Assembly: GCA_910577515.1 (NCBI GenBank)
Contig: CAJTLW010000005.1
Span: 88,542-152,541 of the forward strand
Source of the DNA: an uncultured Vampirovibrio sp.
Lineage (GTDB): Bacteria; Cyanobacteriota; Vampirovibrionia; Gastranaerophilales; Gastranaerophilaceae
Direction of reading: 5' to 3'
Length of the DNA: 64,000 nucleotides
Position numbers and translations under genes: made by a program. Positions 32,093 to 40,318 of the stretch are shown piece by piece. Position 1 is the stretch's first letter, and each line of letters begins with the position of its first letter. Below the pieces are notes generated by a model. It was not told the DNA's origin. It did no database searches and worked only from the letters and a program-made list of their open reading frames with translations.

Positions 32093-33268
32093 TTATTTAA
32101 CAATTAATTGCTCATCTTCAAATAAGGTGTTTTCTTCTAAAACGGATTTTAATCTTACATTCTCAAAAACTTCAAATGCTCTTTTTGCGGCCATATCCAT
32201 TGAATAATTTTTAAAATCACCAAGCCTTCCAAGGAAATAAACATCTTTAAGTTTTTTTGCTTCAATTTTATATTGTTTAAAAATATCAGCATTTCGTTTA
32301 CTGTAGACAGGATACACCCTTTCTGTGTCATTATTCTGAAGGTAATCAGAAACATATTCTCTAGCTATCACGGTATTGGAAGTTTTAGCATCTGAATAAT
32401 GTTTGAATTCATGGATTTTTATAAAATCGTAATTATTCGGGTATTTTACAACACCTGTTTTTTGGTAAAATTCATTTTCAATTTTTGATATTTCAAAACG
32501 TGCGCTTCTATATTGAAGCATCCCGAATTTATAATCAAAAAATTCATCAATAGAGCCTGTGTAGAAAATTCTATCAAACCCTGATGCATCAATATTTTTG
32601 AAATTAACATCCAGAAGAATTTTTATATTTTTATGGTTTAAAATATTTTCAATTAATTTTGTATAACCTTCCTTAAAAATCCCCTGATATTTATCATTAA
32701 ACGTTCTATCATCTCTATTTACATGGACACAAACATTGGATAAATCTAAATCTCTTCTATCCCATTTTTTATTTGCATAGTGTATAAAAACATTTTCATA
32801 GATATAGCTTGCAAGAAAATCTAAATCCTTATCCCAGAAAAAAGGCTTTGTCTTGATATCAAGAATGGAAACTTTTTCTCCCCATCCGTATTTTTTTATA
32901 AGCTTGTTTTCAAGGCGTTCTGCAAGTTTTTTTGGAAAAACGTTATAAATAGAGTTTAAATTAAAAGGCAGGCTTATAAAATTTCCCTCCGCAAGGGCTG
33001 CTTCCTTATGCATATAAGGTATAAAATCGGAAAATTTATTTAAATATTTAAAAACATATTCAAAATTTGTATGAAAAACGTGCGACCCAAATTTATGGAC
33101 AAAAATCCCATCTTCCTTATAATCATAAATCATTCCGCCAAGGCAGGGGGCTTTATCCATAATGAGAACATCTTCATCTAAAATTGACGCTAAACGCTCT
33201 GCTAGAACTGCACCGGATAACCCACACCCTACAACAAGATTTTTCTTTTTCTTTTGATAACTTATCAT
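32093..33268 (-). CDS. glf: UDP-galactopyranose mutase
   Basis: 391 residues; an FAD enzyme turning UDP-galactopyranose into UDP-galactofuranose. FAD-binding Val-Val-Gly-Cys-Gly-Leu-Ser-Gly-Ala starts the protein, Phe-Gly-Ser-His-Val-Phe-His-Thr is the substrate loop, and Arg-Ala-Glu/Asp-rich C-terminal segments match. Usual length. It is first in a two-gene unit with a GT2 enzyme. Confidence 0.9.
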   Translation of the reverse strand: MISYQKKKKNLVVGCGLSGAVLAERLASILDEDVLIMDKAPCLGGMIYDYKEDGIFVHKFGSHVFHTNFEYVFKYLNKFSDFIPYMHKEAALAEGNFISLPFNLNSIYNVFPKKLAERLENKLIKKYGWGEKVSILDIKTKPFFWDKDLDFLASYIYENVFIHYANKKWDRRDLDLSNVCVHVNRDDRTFNDKYQGIFKEGYTKLIENILNHKNIKILLDVNFKNIDASGFDRIFYTGSIDEFFDYKFGMLQYRSARFEISKIENEFYQKTGVVKYPNNYDFIKIHEFKHYSDAKTSNTVIAREYVSDYLQNNDTERVYPVYSKRNADIFKQYKIEAKKLKDVYFLGRLGDFKNYSMDMAAKRAFEVFENVRLKSVLEENTLFEDEQLIVK

Positions 33269-33439
33269 TAAAACCCCTTTAAATTAAACCCTTTTGTGCC
33301 ATTTTGACACAGATTTTTATGCGCCGCTTTTAATCTATGTTAAAAAACCCCTGCACAAATAAAAATCAGATATCCGGGCAATATACTGGATTAAATTTAA
33401 TTTATATGGTAGGATTATTCTAAACCTGTAAACTTTGGG

Positions 33440-33504
33440 GTGTTAGCACTCTGCCGACTGAGAAAGTGACTAAATGTCACTTTGGAAGGAGAGGGGTAGC
33501 ACAC
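33440..33504. repeat. tRNA-upstream hairpin repeat, copy 1
   Basis: A 65-bp element with outer ends GTGTTAGCAC and GTAGCACAC and a central perfect hairpin AAAGTGAC-TAAAT-GTCACTTT. It ends 12 bp before tRNA-Ala. A closely similar element precedes tRNA-Pro(UGG) in the same orientation relative to the tRNA. It looks like a structured, possibly mobile palindromic element or a decayed tRNA leader. Confidence 0.65.
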
Positions 33505-33516
33505 TTTATGAAATAT

Positions 33517-33589
33517 GGGGCGTTAGCGCAGTTGGTAGCGCACGACACTGGCAGTGTCGGGGTCAGGGGTTCGAATCCCCTACGCTCCA
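33517..33589 (+). tRNA. tRNA-Ala(GGC)
   Basis: Acceptor GGGGCGT/ACGCTCC includes the G3-U70 wobble pair that identifies alanine tRNAs. The anticodon loop CTGGCAG gives GGC, and the T-arm GGGGTTCGAATCCCC is complete. CCA is not encoded. Confidence 0.95.
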
Positions 33590-33593
33590 GTTT

Positions 33594-33941
33594 TTATTTT
33601 TTCATTTTTAAGGCAGAAATTAATATATTATACAAATACTCTAGTGTTTCCTCATCGCATTCAAATAACAACTCAAGTATTTGTTCGATTTTATTACTAA
33701 AAACGCTATTCCCATTAATTTTGTTTCCGAAATTAAACAATTCAGCAGGGTTTATTTCAAGTGCAGAGGATATTTTAAGCAACATTCTTGCAGATACAAA
33801 ATTTATACCGCATTCCATTCTTCCAAGCGAAGAAGTATCAATACCAAGCTTTTCAGCAAGCTCAGATTGGGTTAGATTTTTCTCTATTCTTTGCTTTTTG
33901 ACATTTGCACCAAAAGCTTTTTTAAAAGTAGAAAGCCTCAT
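33594..33941 (-). CDS. XRE-family transcriptional regulator
   Basis: 115 residues from the ATG at 33941 (shorter than the full frame to 33971). HTH_3 at about 7-62: Ala-Asn-Val-Lys-Lys-Gln-Arg...Thr-Gln-Ser-Glu-Leu-Ala-Glu-Lys-Leu-Gly-Ile-Asp. The C-terminal helix is acidic. It faces away from a 15-bp inverted repeat that covers its promoter, so it likely represses itself. The gene ends 4 bp after tRNA-Ala. Confidence 0.75.
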   Translation of the reverse strand: MRLSTFKKAFGANVKKQRIEKNLTQSELAEKLGIDTSSLGRMECGINFVSARMLLKISSALEINPAELFNFGNKINGNSVFSNKIEQILELLFECDEETLEYLYNILISALKMKK

Positions 33942-33977
33942 AATTATAGAGATTATTGCCTTTTGAAGCAAATTTCA

Positions 33978-34021
33978 ATTACCGTATAATCATAATTATT
34001 TATTATTGATTATACGGTAAT
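33978..34021. promoter_or_regulatory. 15-bp inverted repeat with embedded -10 boxes
   Basis: ATTACCGTATAATCA and TGATTATACGGTAAT form perfect 15-bp arms around a 14-bp AT spacer. TATAAT lies inside the left arm. Position between the XRE gene (minus) and a 37-aa ORF (plus) suggests a shared operator. Confidence 0.65.
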
Positions 34022-34116
34022 AAAATTATCCTTTCAGGTAATATTAATAAGCAATATAGGATATTAATATTGAACTTGTAAACATTACTTAGTCAAAAAG
34101 AAAGGAAAACAAAAAA

Positions 34117-34230
34117 ATGAAAAAAGACAAAACAAAATACGTGCTTGGAAAAATAGAGGCTGCATACGACTTCGGGAAATTGGATATCTTAAAAATCGAA
34201 CTGTTCGAGATTGCAAACAAATTGCATTAA
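34117..34230 (+). CDS. 37-aa basic small protein
   Basis: ATG at 34117 with a strong AAAGGA site encodes a Lys-rich helical protein (Leu-Gly-Lys-Ile-Glu-Ala-Ala-Tyr-Asp-Phe-Gly-Lys). It lies between two XRE regulators and downstream of the inverted repeat. It could be a small regulator or one half of a toxin-antitoxin pair; nothing in it proves either. Confidence 0.5.
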   Translation: MKKDKTKYVLGKIEAAYDFGKLDILKIELFEIANKLH

Positions 34231-34595
34231 TACAGATGCATAACAAAAAAGTGGCATTTAAAGCCGCTTTACTACATTGCATGTTTCCTAAGTTCTTTAA
34301 TTGCAGAATGCGAAGCAGCAAAAAATAAAATATAATCATCCATAAAAACGCGGCATGGATTTCATGCCGCATTTAAGGTCAAAAAGAGTAAAACTTTGTT
34401 GTATAAGAAAACGGGCGAGAAAATACGCCCACACTGAATTATATTTAGTTTGAAATTTTATAAAGCTTTCTACAAGCTTATTATATCGGTTTAAATTTTT
34501 ATGTCAATAACTAATAAATCAATAAATAGGATATCAATGCGTCCTTATTTTTATACAATATAAACATTAGTATAAAAATTAAAGGTTTAAAACTA
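34231..34595. other. Intergenic block with hairpins between regulators
   Basis: No gene supported. It holds a GCGGCATG/CATGCCGC hairpin (34350-34370) followed on the minus strand by five T residues, and a CGGGCG/CGCCC hairpin at 34412-34430. The sequence AAGAAAACGGGCG before the latter recurs, with a similar hairpin, at 34972-34998, so the second XRE gene is bracketed by related hairpins. Confidence 0.45.
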
Positions 34596-34928
34596 ATGTC
34601 AGCGGATAAGAATTTAAAAAGATTATTAGGCTTACGTATAGCAAAATTGAGGAAGACTAAAGGTTTTTCTCAAGAAAAATTTGCAGAAAAAGTCGGCGTT
34701 TCACCAAGGTCAATATCGCGCATAGAAAATGGAGCAAATTATCCTCTGCCGGATACTCTTGTAAAAATTGCCGACGTACTTGGCCTTAAACCAAAAAATC
34801 TCTACGATTTTGAATATGAATACAGCAACAAAGAATTGTATTCATCAATTATAAATAAAATTAAATTAATAAAAGATGATATCGATAAACTAAAATTAGT
34901 TGATGAAATTTTAGGAAAAATTTTTTAA
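34596..34928 (+). CDS. XRE-family transcriptional regulator
   Basis: 110 residues. HTH_3 at about 12-68: Ile-Ala-Lys-Leu-Arg...Ser-Gln-Glu-Lys-Phe-Ala-Glu-Lys-Val-Gly-Val-Ser. A Lys/Ile helical C-terminus follows, likely for dimerisation. Monocistronic. The target is unknown. Ends 98 bp before the convergent 673-aa gene. Confidence 0.75.
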   Translation: MSADKNLKRLLGLRIAKLRKTKGFSQEKFAEKVGVSPRSISRIENGANYPLPDTLVKIADVLGLKPKNLYDFEYEYSNKELYSSIINKIKLIKDDIDKLKLVDEILGKIF

Positions 34929-35025
34929 TATAAATAATTTTAAAAAGGTATTTTAGCACTTTATACAAATAAAGAAAACGGGCGGTTTTTGCGCCCGTAC
35001 AATCAAGAGAGATAGAGAAATATTT

Positions 35026-37047
35026 TTATTGTGTTAATTTATCTAAAAATTCAAAATACCCTTTTAATATTCCTTCCTTTTTATTGTTATTGTATTGTTC
35101 AAGCTCTTCTTTGCTCATTCTTTTAAAAGGCATTCCGGATAAAATCCTTGAAACTCCATCGGTAAGCACCGTGCAGGCAGCAGTTATTATTCCTGCCCCT
35201 ACAAGACTTTGGGAATAAGGTATTTTAAATAAATTATTTAGCCCTAAAAATACACACTGAACAGATGTTCTTATAACTTTATTTACACCCCTTAAACGTG
35301 CATCTTTATTCGCTTTTTCGACATCACCTGTTTGCATCAATGTTGAATTATAATCATCTGTCGATGCAAAATATATTGAACCAAAAATACCGAGAATGGC
35401 AGATAATTTACCAATTCCATAATTATTAATATTTGATTTTGTCTCCCTGTTTAAAACAGAAAGTCTGTTTTCTTCAATGTGTTTGGCATAATGAGTGATA
35501 AATTCTTCACTTTCAATATCTCCGCCAAATTTTTGCGCCTGTTTTTGAAAATCCATAAATGTATTTACAAGGTTTAATTCATTTTTTAAACCCTTTTGTT
35601 GTTTTTGAACTATATTTAAGCCTTCAAGTGCAGTGCGCGCAAGTTTGTAGGGGTATGAGGCAATCTCCTTTATGATTTTAAAAGGAGCAAAAGGAATACT
35701 TAAAAGCTCTTTTTTTGAAACTTCAACATTTATAAAAGGAACTTTTACAAATTTTTCATACTTGCCGATAAAAATTTTATCATCACGTTTTAAAGCCTGT
35801 TTTTTAGCAGCTTCTTTAATTTTATCGCTGTAATATTGTTCCATATTTTTATACCCTAAATCACACAAGGTATCGGAAAACTCTGTTAATTCCTGCTTGC
35901 TTGCCCATAATTCACCAACCGTTGCACTTTTATATTTTTCAGCAATGGTCTTAACAGGTTTTAAATTCATAATTAAAGCTTTAATATTTTTAAAAGCCGG
36001 GGCATTTTTAATTCCCTTAAGTGCAAAACCGGCACCAATGCTTAAAAGACAAGCTAAAATAATATTTTTTCCGCACAAAACGTGCGTTTTATTTGTCTTA
36101 TCGCTTTGTAAATTCTCTTTTTGAACATCATTTTCTTTTGATGCTAAATTTTCAGGTTTAATTCTTCTAAGCGGCATCCCTGTTGAAAGCCTGGATGTCA
36201 CATGAAAAAGCAGCCCAAGAAGCGTATTTACAACAGGTGCGCCAAACTTTGAATTGTTTACAAACCCAGAACATGCACTTAACATAAAATATTGCGAAAT
36301 TGCTTCCTCAAATGTTGCAATGATTTCCTGTTTCTTCTTGGTTTTTGCTTCTTTTTTAGCCTCAGCTTCGTTTTTACCATTTTGAATGCTTTTATTATAA
36401 AAATCATTTCCAAGCATACAAGCAGCGCTAAACCCTGAAACTGCTCTAACAATAGTTCTTTCACCGGTTGTGTTGTATTTTGCCCTGCCAGGGGCAAGAT
36501 TGTCATCAAATAATTTATAAAATCTATCAACTACTCCATTGCATACGCCTTCAGGGTTTTCACCACAGAAGGCTCCTTTTTCGTGTAAGTATCTGTCAAT
36601 GTCACAGGGGCTAATTCCTTTTTCCCTAGCAGCACCATTAAGAAAATTGTCGCCATTTTGGAGCAGCCCTCGTAACGCTCGTTCACACTTTTCATTTTCA
36701 CCCGCCTTTCTAAATTCGGTTAAAGTTTTACTATTCTGTAATTTTTCAATATGAAATTTGTTTGCAAAAGCATTTAATAATTCAAGAGGTAATTTTGTAA
36801 AAGGATATTTTAGGGCATCAGACAGAGAATTTGCCCTTTTATATAAATTATCGCCCCCGAGTGTTTGAATAAAATCGGGAGCGACTTTGTCTTTTAGAGA
36901 TTCATATATACCATCTAAACAATGGCTTGAAAGTTGTTCAATTGTACCGAGGTGGCTAATCTTGCATGTTTTTAGACCCGAGAAACTCAGCTTGCCTTTA
37001 AACACGCCAGAACTATACCCGAAATTCTTAACCGGTAATAATGGCAT
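35026..37047 (-). CDS. Large lineage-specific membrane protein with duplicated segment
   Basis: 673 residues. The N-terminus has Gly-Val-Phe-Lys-Gly-Lys-Leu-Ser-Phe-Ser-Gly, the F-K-G motif seen in other proteins here. Two segments are related: one near residues 205-300 ending Ser-Arg-Leu-Ser-Thr-Gly-Met-Pro-Leu-Arg-Arg, and one near 565-660 ending Ser-Arg-Ile-Leu-Ser-Gly-Met-Pro-Phe-Lys-Arg. Each has two hydrophobic helices before the Arg-x-x-Ser/Thr-Gly-Met-Pro loop. No known domain. Function unknown; likely an inner-membrane or envelope protein. Confidence 0.65.
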   Translation of the reverse strand: MPLLPVKNFGYSSGVFKGKLSFSGLKTCKISHLGTIEQLSSHCLDGIYESLKDKVAPDFIQTLGGDNLYKRANSLSDALKYPFTKLPLELLNAFANKFHIEKLQNSKTLTEFRKAGENEKCERALRGLLQNGDNFLNGAAREKGISPCDIDRYLHEKGAFCGENPEGVCNGVVDRFYKLFDDNLAPGRAKYNTTGERTIVRAVSGFSAACMLGNDFYNKSIQNGKNEAEAKKEAKTKKKQEIIATFEEAISQYFMLSACSGFVNNSKFGAPVVNTLLGLLFHVTSRLSTGMPLRRIKPENLASKENDVQKENLQSDKTNKTHVLCGKNIILACLLSIGAGFALKGIKNAPAFKNIKALIMNLKPVKTIAEKYKSATVGELWASKQELTEFSDTLCDLGYKNMEQYYSDKIKEAAKKQALKRDDKIFIGKYEKFVKVPFINVEVSKKELLSIPFAPFKIIKEIASYPYKLARTALEGLNIVQKQQKGLKNELNLVNTFMDFQKQAQKFGGDIESEEFITHYAKHIEENRLSVLNRETKSNINNYGIGKLSAILGIFGSIYFASTDDYNSTLMQTGDVEKANKDARLRGVNKVIRTSVQCVFLGLNNLFKIPYSQSLVGAGIITAACTVLTDGVSRILSGMPFKRMSKEELEQYNNNKKEGILKGYFEFLDKLTQ

Positions 37048-37172
37048 AAAAAATATTCACCCTTGCGTAAAATGTTAATAGTCTGATTTCGGGTATATAA
37101 AACAAAGGAATAAAACAATTTGCTACCTGTTGCAAAAAACGGGTAATTTTTGTTACAAAACTTTATAAAAAA

Positions 37173-37790
37173 CTATCTTATGCCGTATAATTCGCTGATT
37201 AATTCTAAATCACCGGGTATATATTCAGGCTCCGGCATCCTATATACAGGGTTGTAATCGGTTGCAACTCTTTTTAAATTTCTCGCAAGATTTGAAACAT
37301 CTGCAGCCGGAGTATTGCGTCTTCCAAGCTCCCTGCGGGTTTCTTTATCATACATTGTCATCAAATAATCAGGCTCATTTTCCGGAAGCCTTCTTCTTAG
37401 AGCAGGTAAATCAGCTTGTATTGCAGGATTCATTCTGCCTGCATCAAAATTTTTCAGCATTCTCCTATTTGTACGGGTCTCTTTATCGAATAATTCATCA
37501 AATTCTTCTTCATTTTGATGCCCGGCATAAGAATCTCTATCTGCAACTATATATGTCATTTCATCATTATGTTTAACCATAACGTATGGGGTAGTATACA
37601 AGAAATTTACAAGCGCCTTTTTATCTTCCCTTACAAGATCAGAATCAGCCTTATTGTTATTATCAGGCTCCATTAATATTCTTGCAGCTTCCACCCCTGC
37701 ACTTCTGTTTTCAACGCTTTTAAAGGATGTATTTTGCCTTTGAAGACCTAAATTTTGACGGGTAAAAATATTTACAGATGTTACTCTCAT
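37173..37790 (-). CDS. Unknown 205-aa protein with N-terminal S-F-K motif
   Basis: 205 residues from the ATG at 37790 (GAGGA upstream). It starts with Asn-Thr-Ser-Phe-Lys-Ser at residues 20-25. The middle is Asp/Arg-rich, with Tyr-Ile-Val-Ala-Asp-Arg-Asp-Ser-Tyr and many Arg-Arg pairs. It lacks a hydrophobic segment, so it should be soluble. No recognised family. Confidence 0.55.
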   Translation of the reverse strand: MRVTSVNIFTRQNLGLQRQNTSFKSVENRSAGVEAARILMEPDNNNKADSDLVREDKKALVNFLYTTPYVMVKHNDEMTYIVADRDSYAGHQNEEEFDELFDKETRTNRRMLKNFDAGRMNPAIQADLPALRRRLPENEPDYLMTMYDKETRRELGRRNTPAADVSNLARNLKRVATDYNPVYRMPEPEYIPGDLELISELYGIR

Positions 37791-37890
37791 AAAATCCTCG
37801 TACTTATTAAATGCCAGACTATTATACAACATTTTTTAAGAACGGGCTAATATAAAACACAAAAATAATCTTTTTTGCCTATATAAAAAA

Positions 37891-38676
37891 TTAAAGTTTT
37901 GCAAAAAATTCAACCGCTTTATAAATTCTTGGCCCGGGCCTGTTTATAATATCACTCTCGGCACTTGTTGTGCGGATAATTTTGGTATCCGGAAAAAGTC
38001 TTCTTATTCTTTTATCATCTGCGAATATACTCAAAATAATGATATCGGGATTTTTTAATACTGCATATTCTTCCATAATAACAGGATAAGATGTTTTTAG
38101 TTCCGAAGTTACAGACTTATGACCGGATTTTTCAATAATATCATTTATAAAGCTGCCTTTCCCGATTGAAATCATTGGCATAGTATCTGCAAGGTATAAA
38201 ATATTTTTAGGATTTTTATTTTGTTTCCTTGCAAGCTCTATCCTCCTTTTAGAAAACTGAACAATCTCTTCCGCCCTTTTTTCCCTTCCTGAAAGTTTTC
38301 CTATAGCTAAAATATTTTCATAAATGCTTTCTATATCAGGATATTTAAAGCACAAAGGTTTAATTTTAAAGCGTTTAAATTTATTGAGCATAAATTCTGA
38401 GCTATCTAGTGCCAGAATATAATCGGGTTTAATTTTTAAAATTTTTTCTGTATTTATAAAAAAATTATCCCCGACCTTTTCCTTATTTTTAGCATCATCA
38501 GGATATTTACACCTTGTTGAAACCCCAAGAAGCCTATCTTCAATATTAAGCGCATAAACAATTTCTGTCATTGCAGGCGATATGCTGACATAAGTTTCAG
38601 CCAATACACCATTTTGCAAAATCAGACAAAAAAGCCCGCTAATCAACAATCTGTACAAAAATTTTATCATCATCAT
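37891..38676 (-). CDS. btuF: Cobalamin-binding periplasmic protein
   Basis: 261 residues with a signal peptide (about 1-26) and no lipobox, so it is a free periplasmic protein. The fold is the helical-backbone TroA type: Ser-Ile-Ser-Pro-Ala-Met-Thr-Glu-Ile-Val-Tyr-Ala-Leu, then Val-Gly-Asp-Asn-Phe-Phe-Ile-Asn-Thr-Glu-Lys-Ile-Leu. It would hand corrinoids to BtuCD. It overlaps the ATPase gene by about 38 bp and is last in the btuBCDF operon, though iron-siderophore versions look alike; the upstream riboswitch decides for cobalamin. Confidence 0.85.
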   Translation of the reverse strand: MMMIKFLYRLLISGLFCLILQNGVLAETYVSISPAMTEIVYALNIEDRLLGVSTRCKYPDDAKNKEKVGDNFFINTEKILKIKPDYILALDSSEFMLNKFKRFKIKPLCFKYPDIESIYENILAIGKLSGREKRAEEIVQFSKRRIELARKQNKNPKNILYLADTMPMISIGKGSFINDIIEKSGHKSVTSELKTSYPVIMEEYAVLKNPDIIILSIFADDKRIRRLFPDTKIIRTTSAESDIINRPGPRIYKAVEFFAKL

Positions 38677-39358
38677 TCATTATTCTAAAATCAATATTAT
38701 AAATATCATTCAAATTTTGAGGTTTAAAAAATTCCTCTTTTGAGCCTGATACAATTTTATGGTCTTTATTTATTCCTATAAAATAATCGCCGAAATTTGC
38801 CGCAATATTAATATCATGCATAATTAAAACGCTTGTAACACCTGATTTTACAAGATTTGTTAGATTTTCCAAAGTTTTTATCTGATTTATTAAATCCATA
38901 TTAGACAAAGGTTCGTCTAATAAAAATAAATCTGCGCCAGATAAAAGACCAAGAGCAAAATTAGCTTTTTGAAATTCTCCGGCACTTAATTTTTGAATTT
39001 CCATATCTTTTTGGTTAAAAAGCTCAACCATTTTTAGCGCTTCATTTACTTTACTTTCTTCTGCTTTACTTAAAAACCATTTCCAATTTTTTTTATAAAA
39101 CACTGAAGAAACATAATCAAAAACACTTACACCATAAGGGTAGTAAGGATTTTGAGGAAGATAAAAGGTTTCCTTAAATTCATTTATAATGCTGCAATCG
39201 GCCTTAATATTGTTTGTTATTATCTTCAAAAGCGTGGATTTCCCTGCCCCATTTGCCCCCATAATAATTGAAATTTTACCTTTTGGAATTTCAAGCTCAG
39301 CATTATCAAAAATCACTTTTTCATTAAATTTAAAATTCAAATTTTGTATTTTTAGCAT
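38639..39358 (-). CDS. btuD: Cobalamin ABC transporter ATPase
   Basis: 239 residues. Walker A Gly-Ala-Asn-Gly-Ala-Gly-Lys-Ser-Thr (34-42), signature Leu-Ser-Ala-Gly-Glu, and Walker B Leu-Phe-Leu-Leu-Asp-Glu-Pro are intact. It powers import through BtuC. One base separates it from btuC and it overlaps btuF, so the three are coupled. Confidence 0.9.
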   Translation of the reverse strand: MLKIQNLNFKFNEKVIFDNAELEIPKGKISIIMGANGAGKSTLLKIITNNIKADCSIINEFKETFYLPQNPYYPYGVSVFDYVSSVFYKKNWKWFLSKAEESKVNEALKMVELFNQKDMEIQKLSAGEFQKANFALGLLSGADLFLLDEPLSNMDLINQIKTLENLTNLVKSGVTSVLIMHDINIAANFGDYFIGINKDHKIVSGSKEEFFKPQNLNDIYNIDFRIMNDDDKIFVQIVD

Positions 39359-40315
39359 CTAAAAGTTCCCCTTAAAAATTCCGCCCTTTTTAAGAAGAAA
39401 ATATACAAAAAACGGTACACCTACAATGGAAACCACAACCCCTAAAGGAATTTGCACAGGGAAAAGCAGGTTATTTGATAAAAAATTTGAAACAAGAAGT
39501 AAAGTTGAACCGCATAAGATATTTGCAAAAAATAATACCCTGCAATCTGCCCCAAAAAGCAGCCTTGAAAAAACAGGGCAAATAATCCCCACAAACCCTA
39601 AAATTCCTGCGCTAAAAACGCTTAAAGAAGTTAAAAGAGATGCTAAAATTATAAAAATAATACTTATTCTGTCTGCTTCTTTTCCCGTTTTAAAAGCTAG
39701 TCCTGTATCAAGCCTCAAAACATTCAATTTTGGAATAAACAAAGCACAAATTATCATAACAATAACAAAAAGAAGCAAAAGCAGCCTGTTTGAAATATCA
39801 GCACTGTTAAATCCGCCAGTTAAAATTAACGTCATTGCATATGATTTTGTCGGATTTATAAGTATTAAACAGGCAATTAAAGAACTTACAAAAAGATTAA
39901 ATGAAAGCCCGATAAGAATTAATTTTGTTATTGAAAATTTTGAAAATCCGCTTAATGCAATCACCAAAACCGCACTTATTAGCGCCCCAAAAAAACCAAA
40001 AAGAGAATAATTAACACTATTAAACAATAATATAGAAAGACTTATACCAAGCCCTGCCCCTGAAGACAAGCCTACAAGATAAGGATCTGCCAGAGGGTTT
40101 TTTGAAATAGTTTGCAAGAACATGCCTGCAACCGCAAGCGAAGCCCCTGCAACAATAGCTTTTAAAATGGCAGGGAGCCTTATTAACATTAAAATTATCT
40201 TAATGTCATCCACATTATTTGGCAGCCTGAAAAATAAGGATAGACACACACTTAAAATGAATACCGAAATTAAAATTAAGAATATTAAAACCTGTCCTTT
40301 TTTCAAATTTCCCAA
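39359..40315 (-). CDS. btuC: Cobalamin ABC transporter permease
   Basis: 318 residues, FecCD family, with about ten transmembrane helices. The sequence Leu-Arg-Leu-Pro-Ala-Ile (as Ile-Arg-Leu-Pro-Ala-Ile) near residue 42 and Asn-Pro-Leu-Ala-Asp-Pro-Tyr-Leu-Val-Gly-Leu-Ser-Ser-Gly-Ala are family signatures. It lies 3 bp downstream of btuB. The last loop carries the usual Gly-x-Val-Gly-Val-Pro. Confidence 0.92.
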   Translation of the reverse strand: MGNLKKGQVLIFLILISVFILSVCLSLFFRLPNNVDDIKIILMLIRLPAILKAIVAGASLAVAGMFLQTISKNPLADPYLVGLSSGAGLGISLSILLFNSVNYSLFGFFGALISAVLVIALSGFSKFSITKLILIGLSFNLFVSSLIACLILINPTKSYAMTLILTGGFNSADISNRLLLLLFVIVMIICALFIPKLNVLRLDTGLAFKTGKEADRISIIFIILASLLTSLSVFSAGILGFVGIICPVFSRLLFGADCRVLFFANILCGSTLLLVSNFLSNNLLFPVQIPLGVVVSIVGVPFFVYFLLKKGGIFKGNF

Positions 40316-40318
40316 ACG

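Noticed and set aside
34085..34372. 95-aa minus-strand hydrophobic frame
   Set aside because: Antisense to the 37-aa ORF and crosses two hairpins; no ribosome site.
39426..40010. 194-aa plus-strand frame
   Set aside because: Antisense shadow of btuC, whose motifs are unambiguous.
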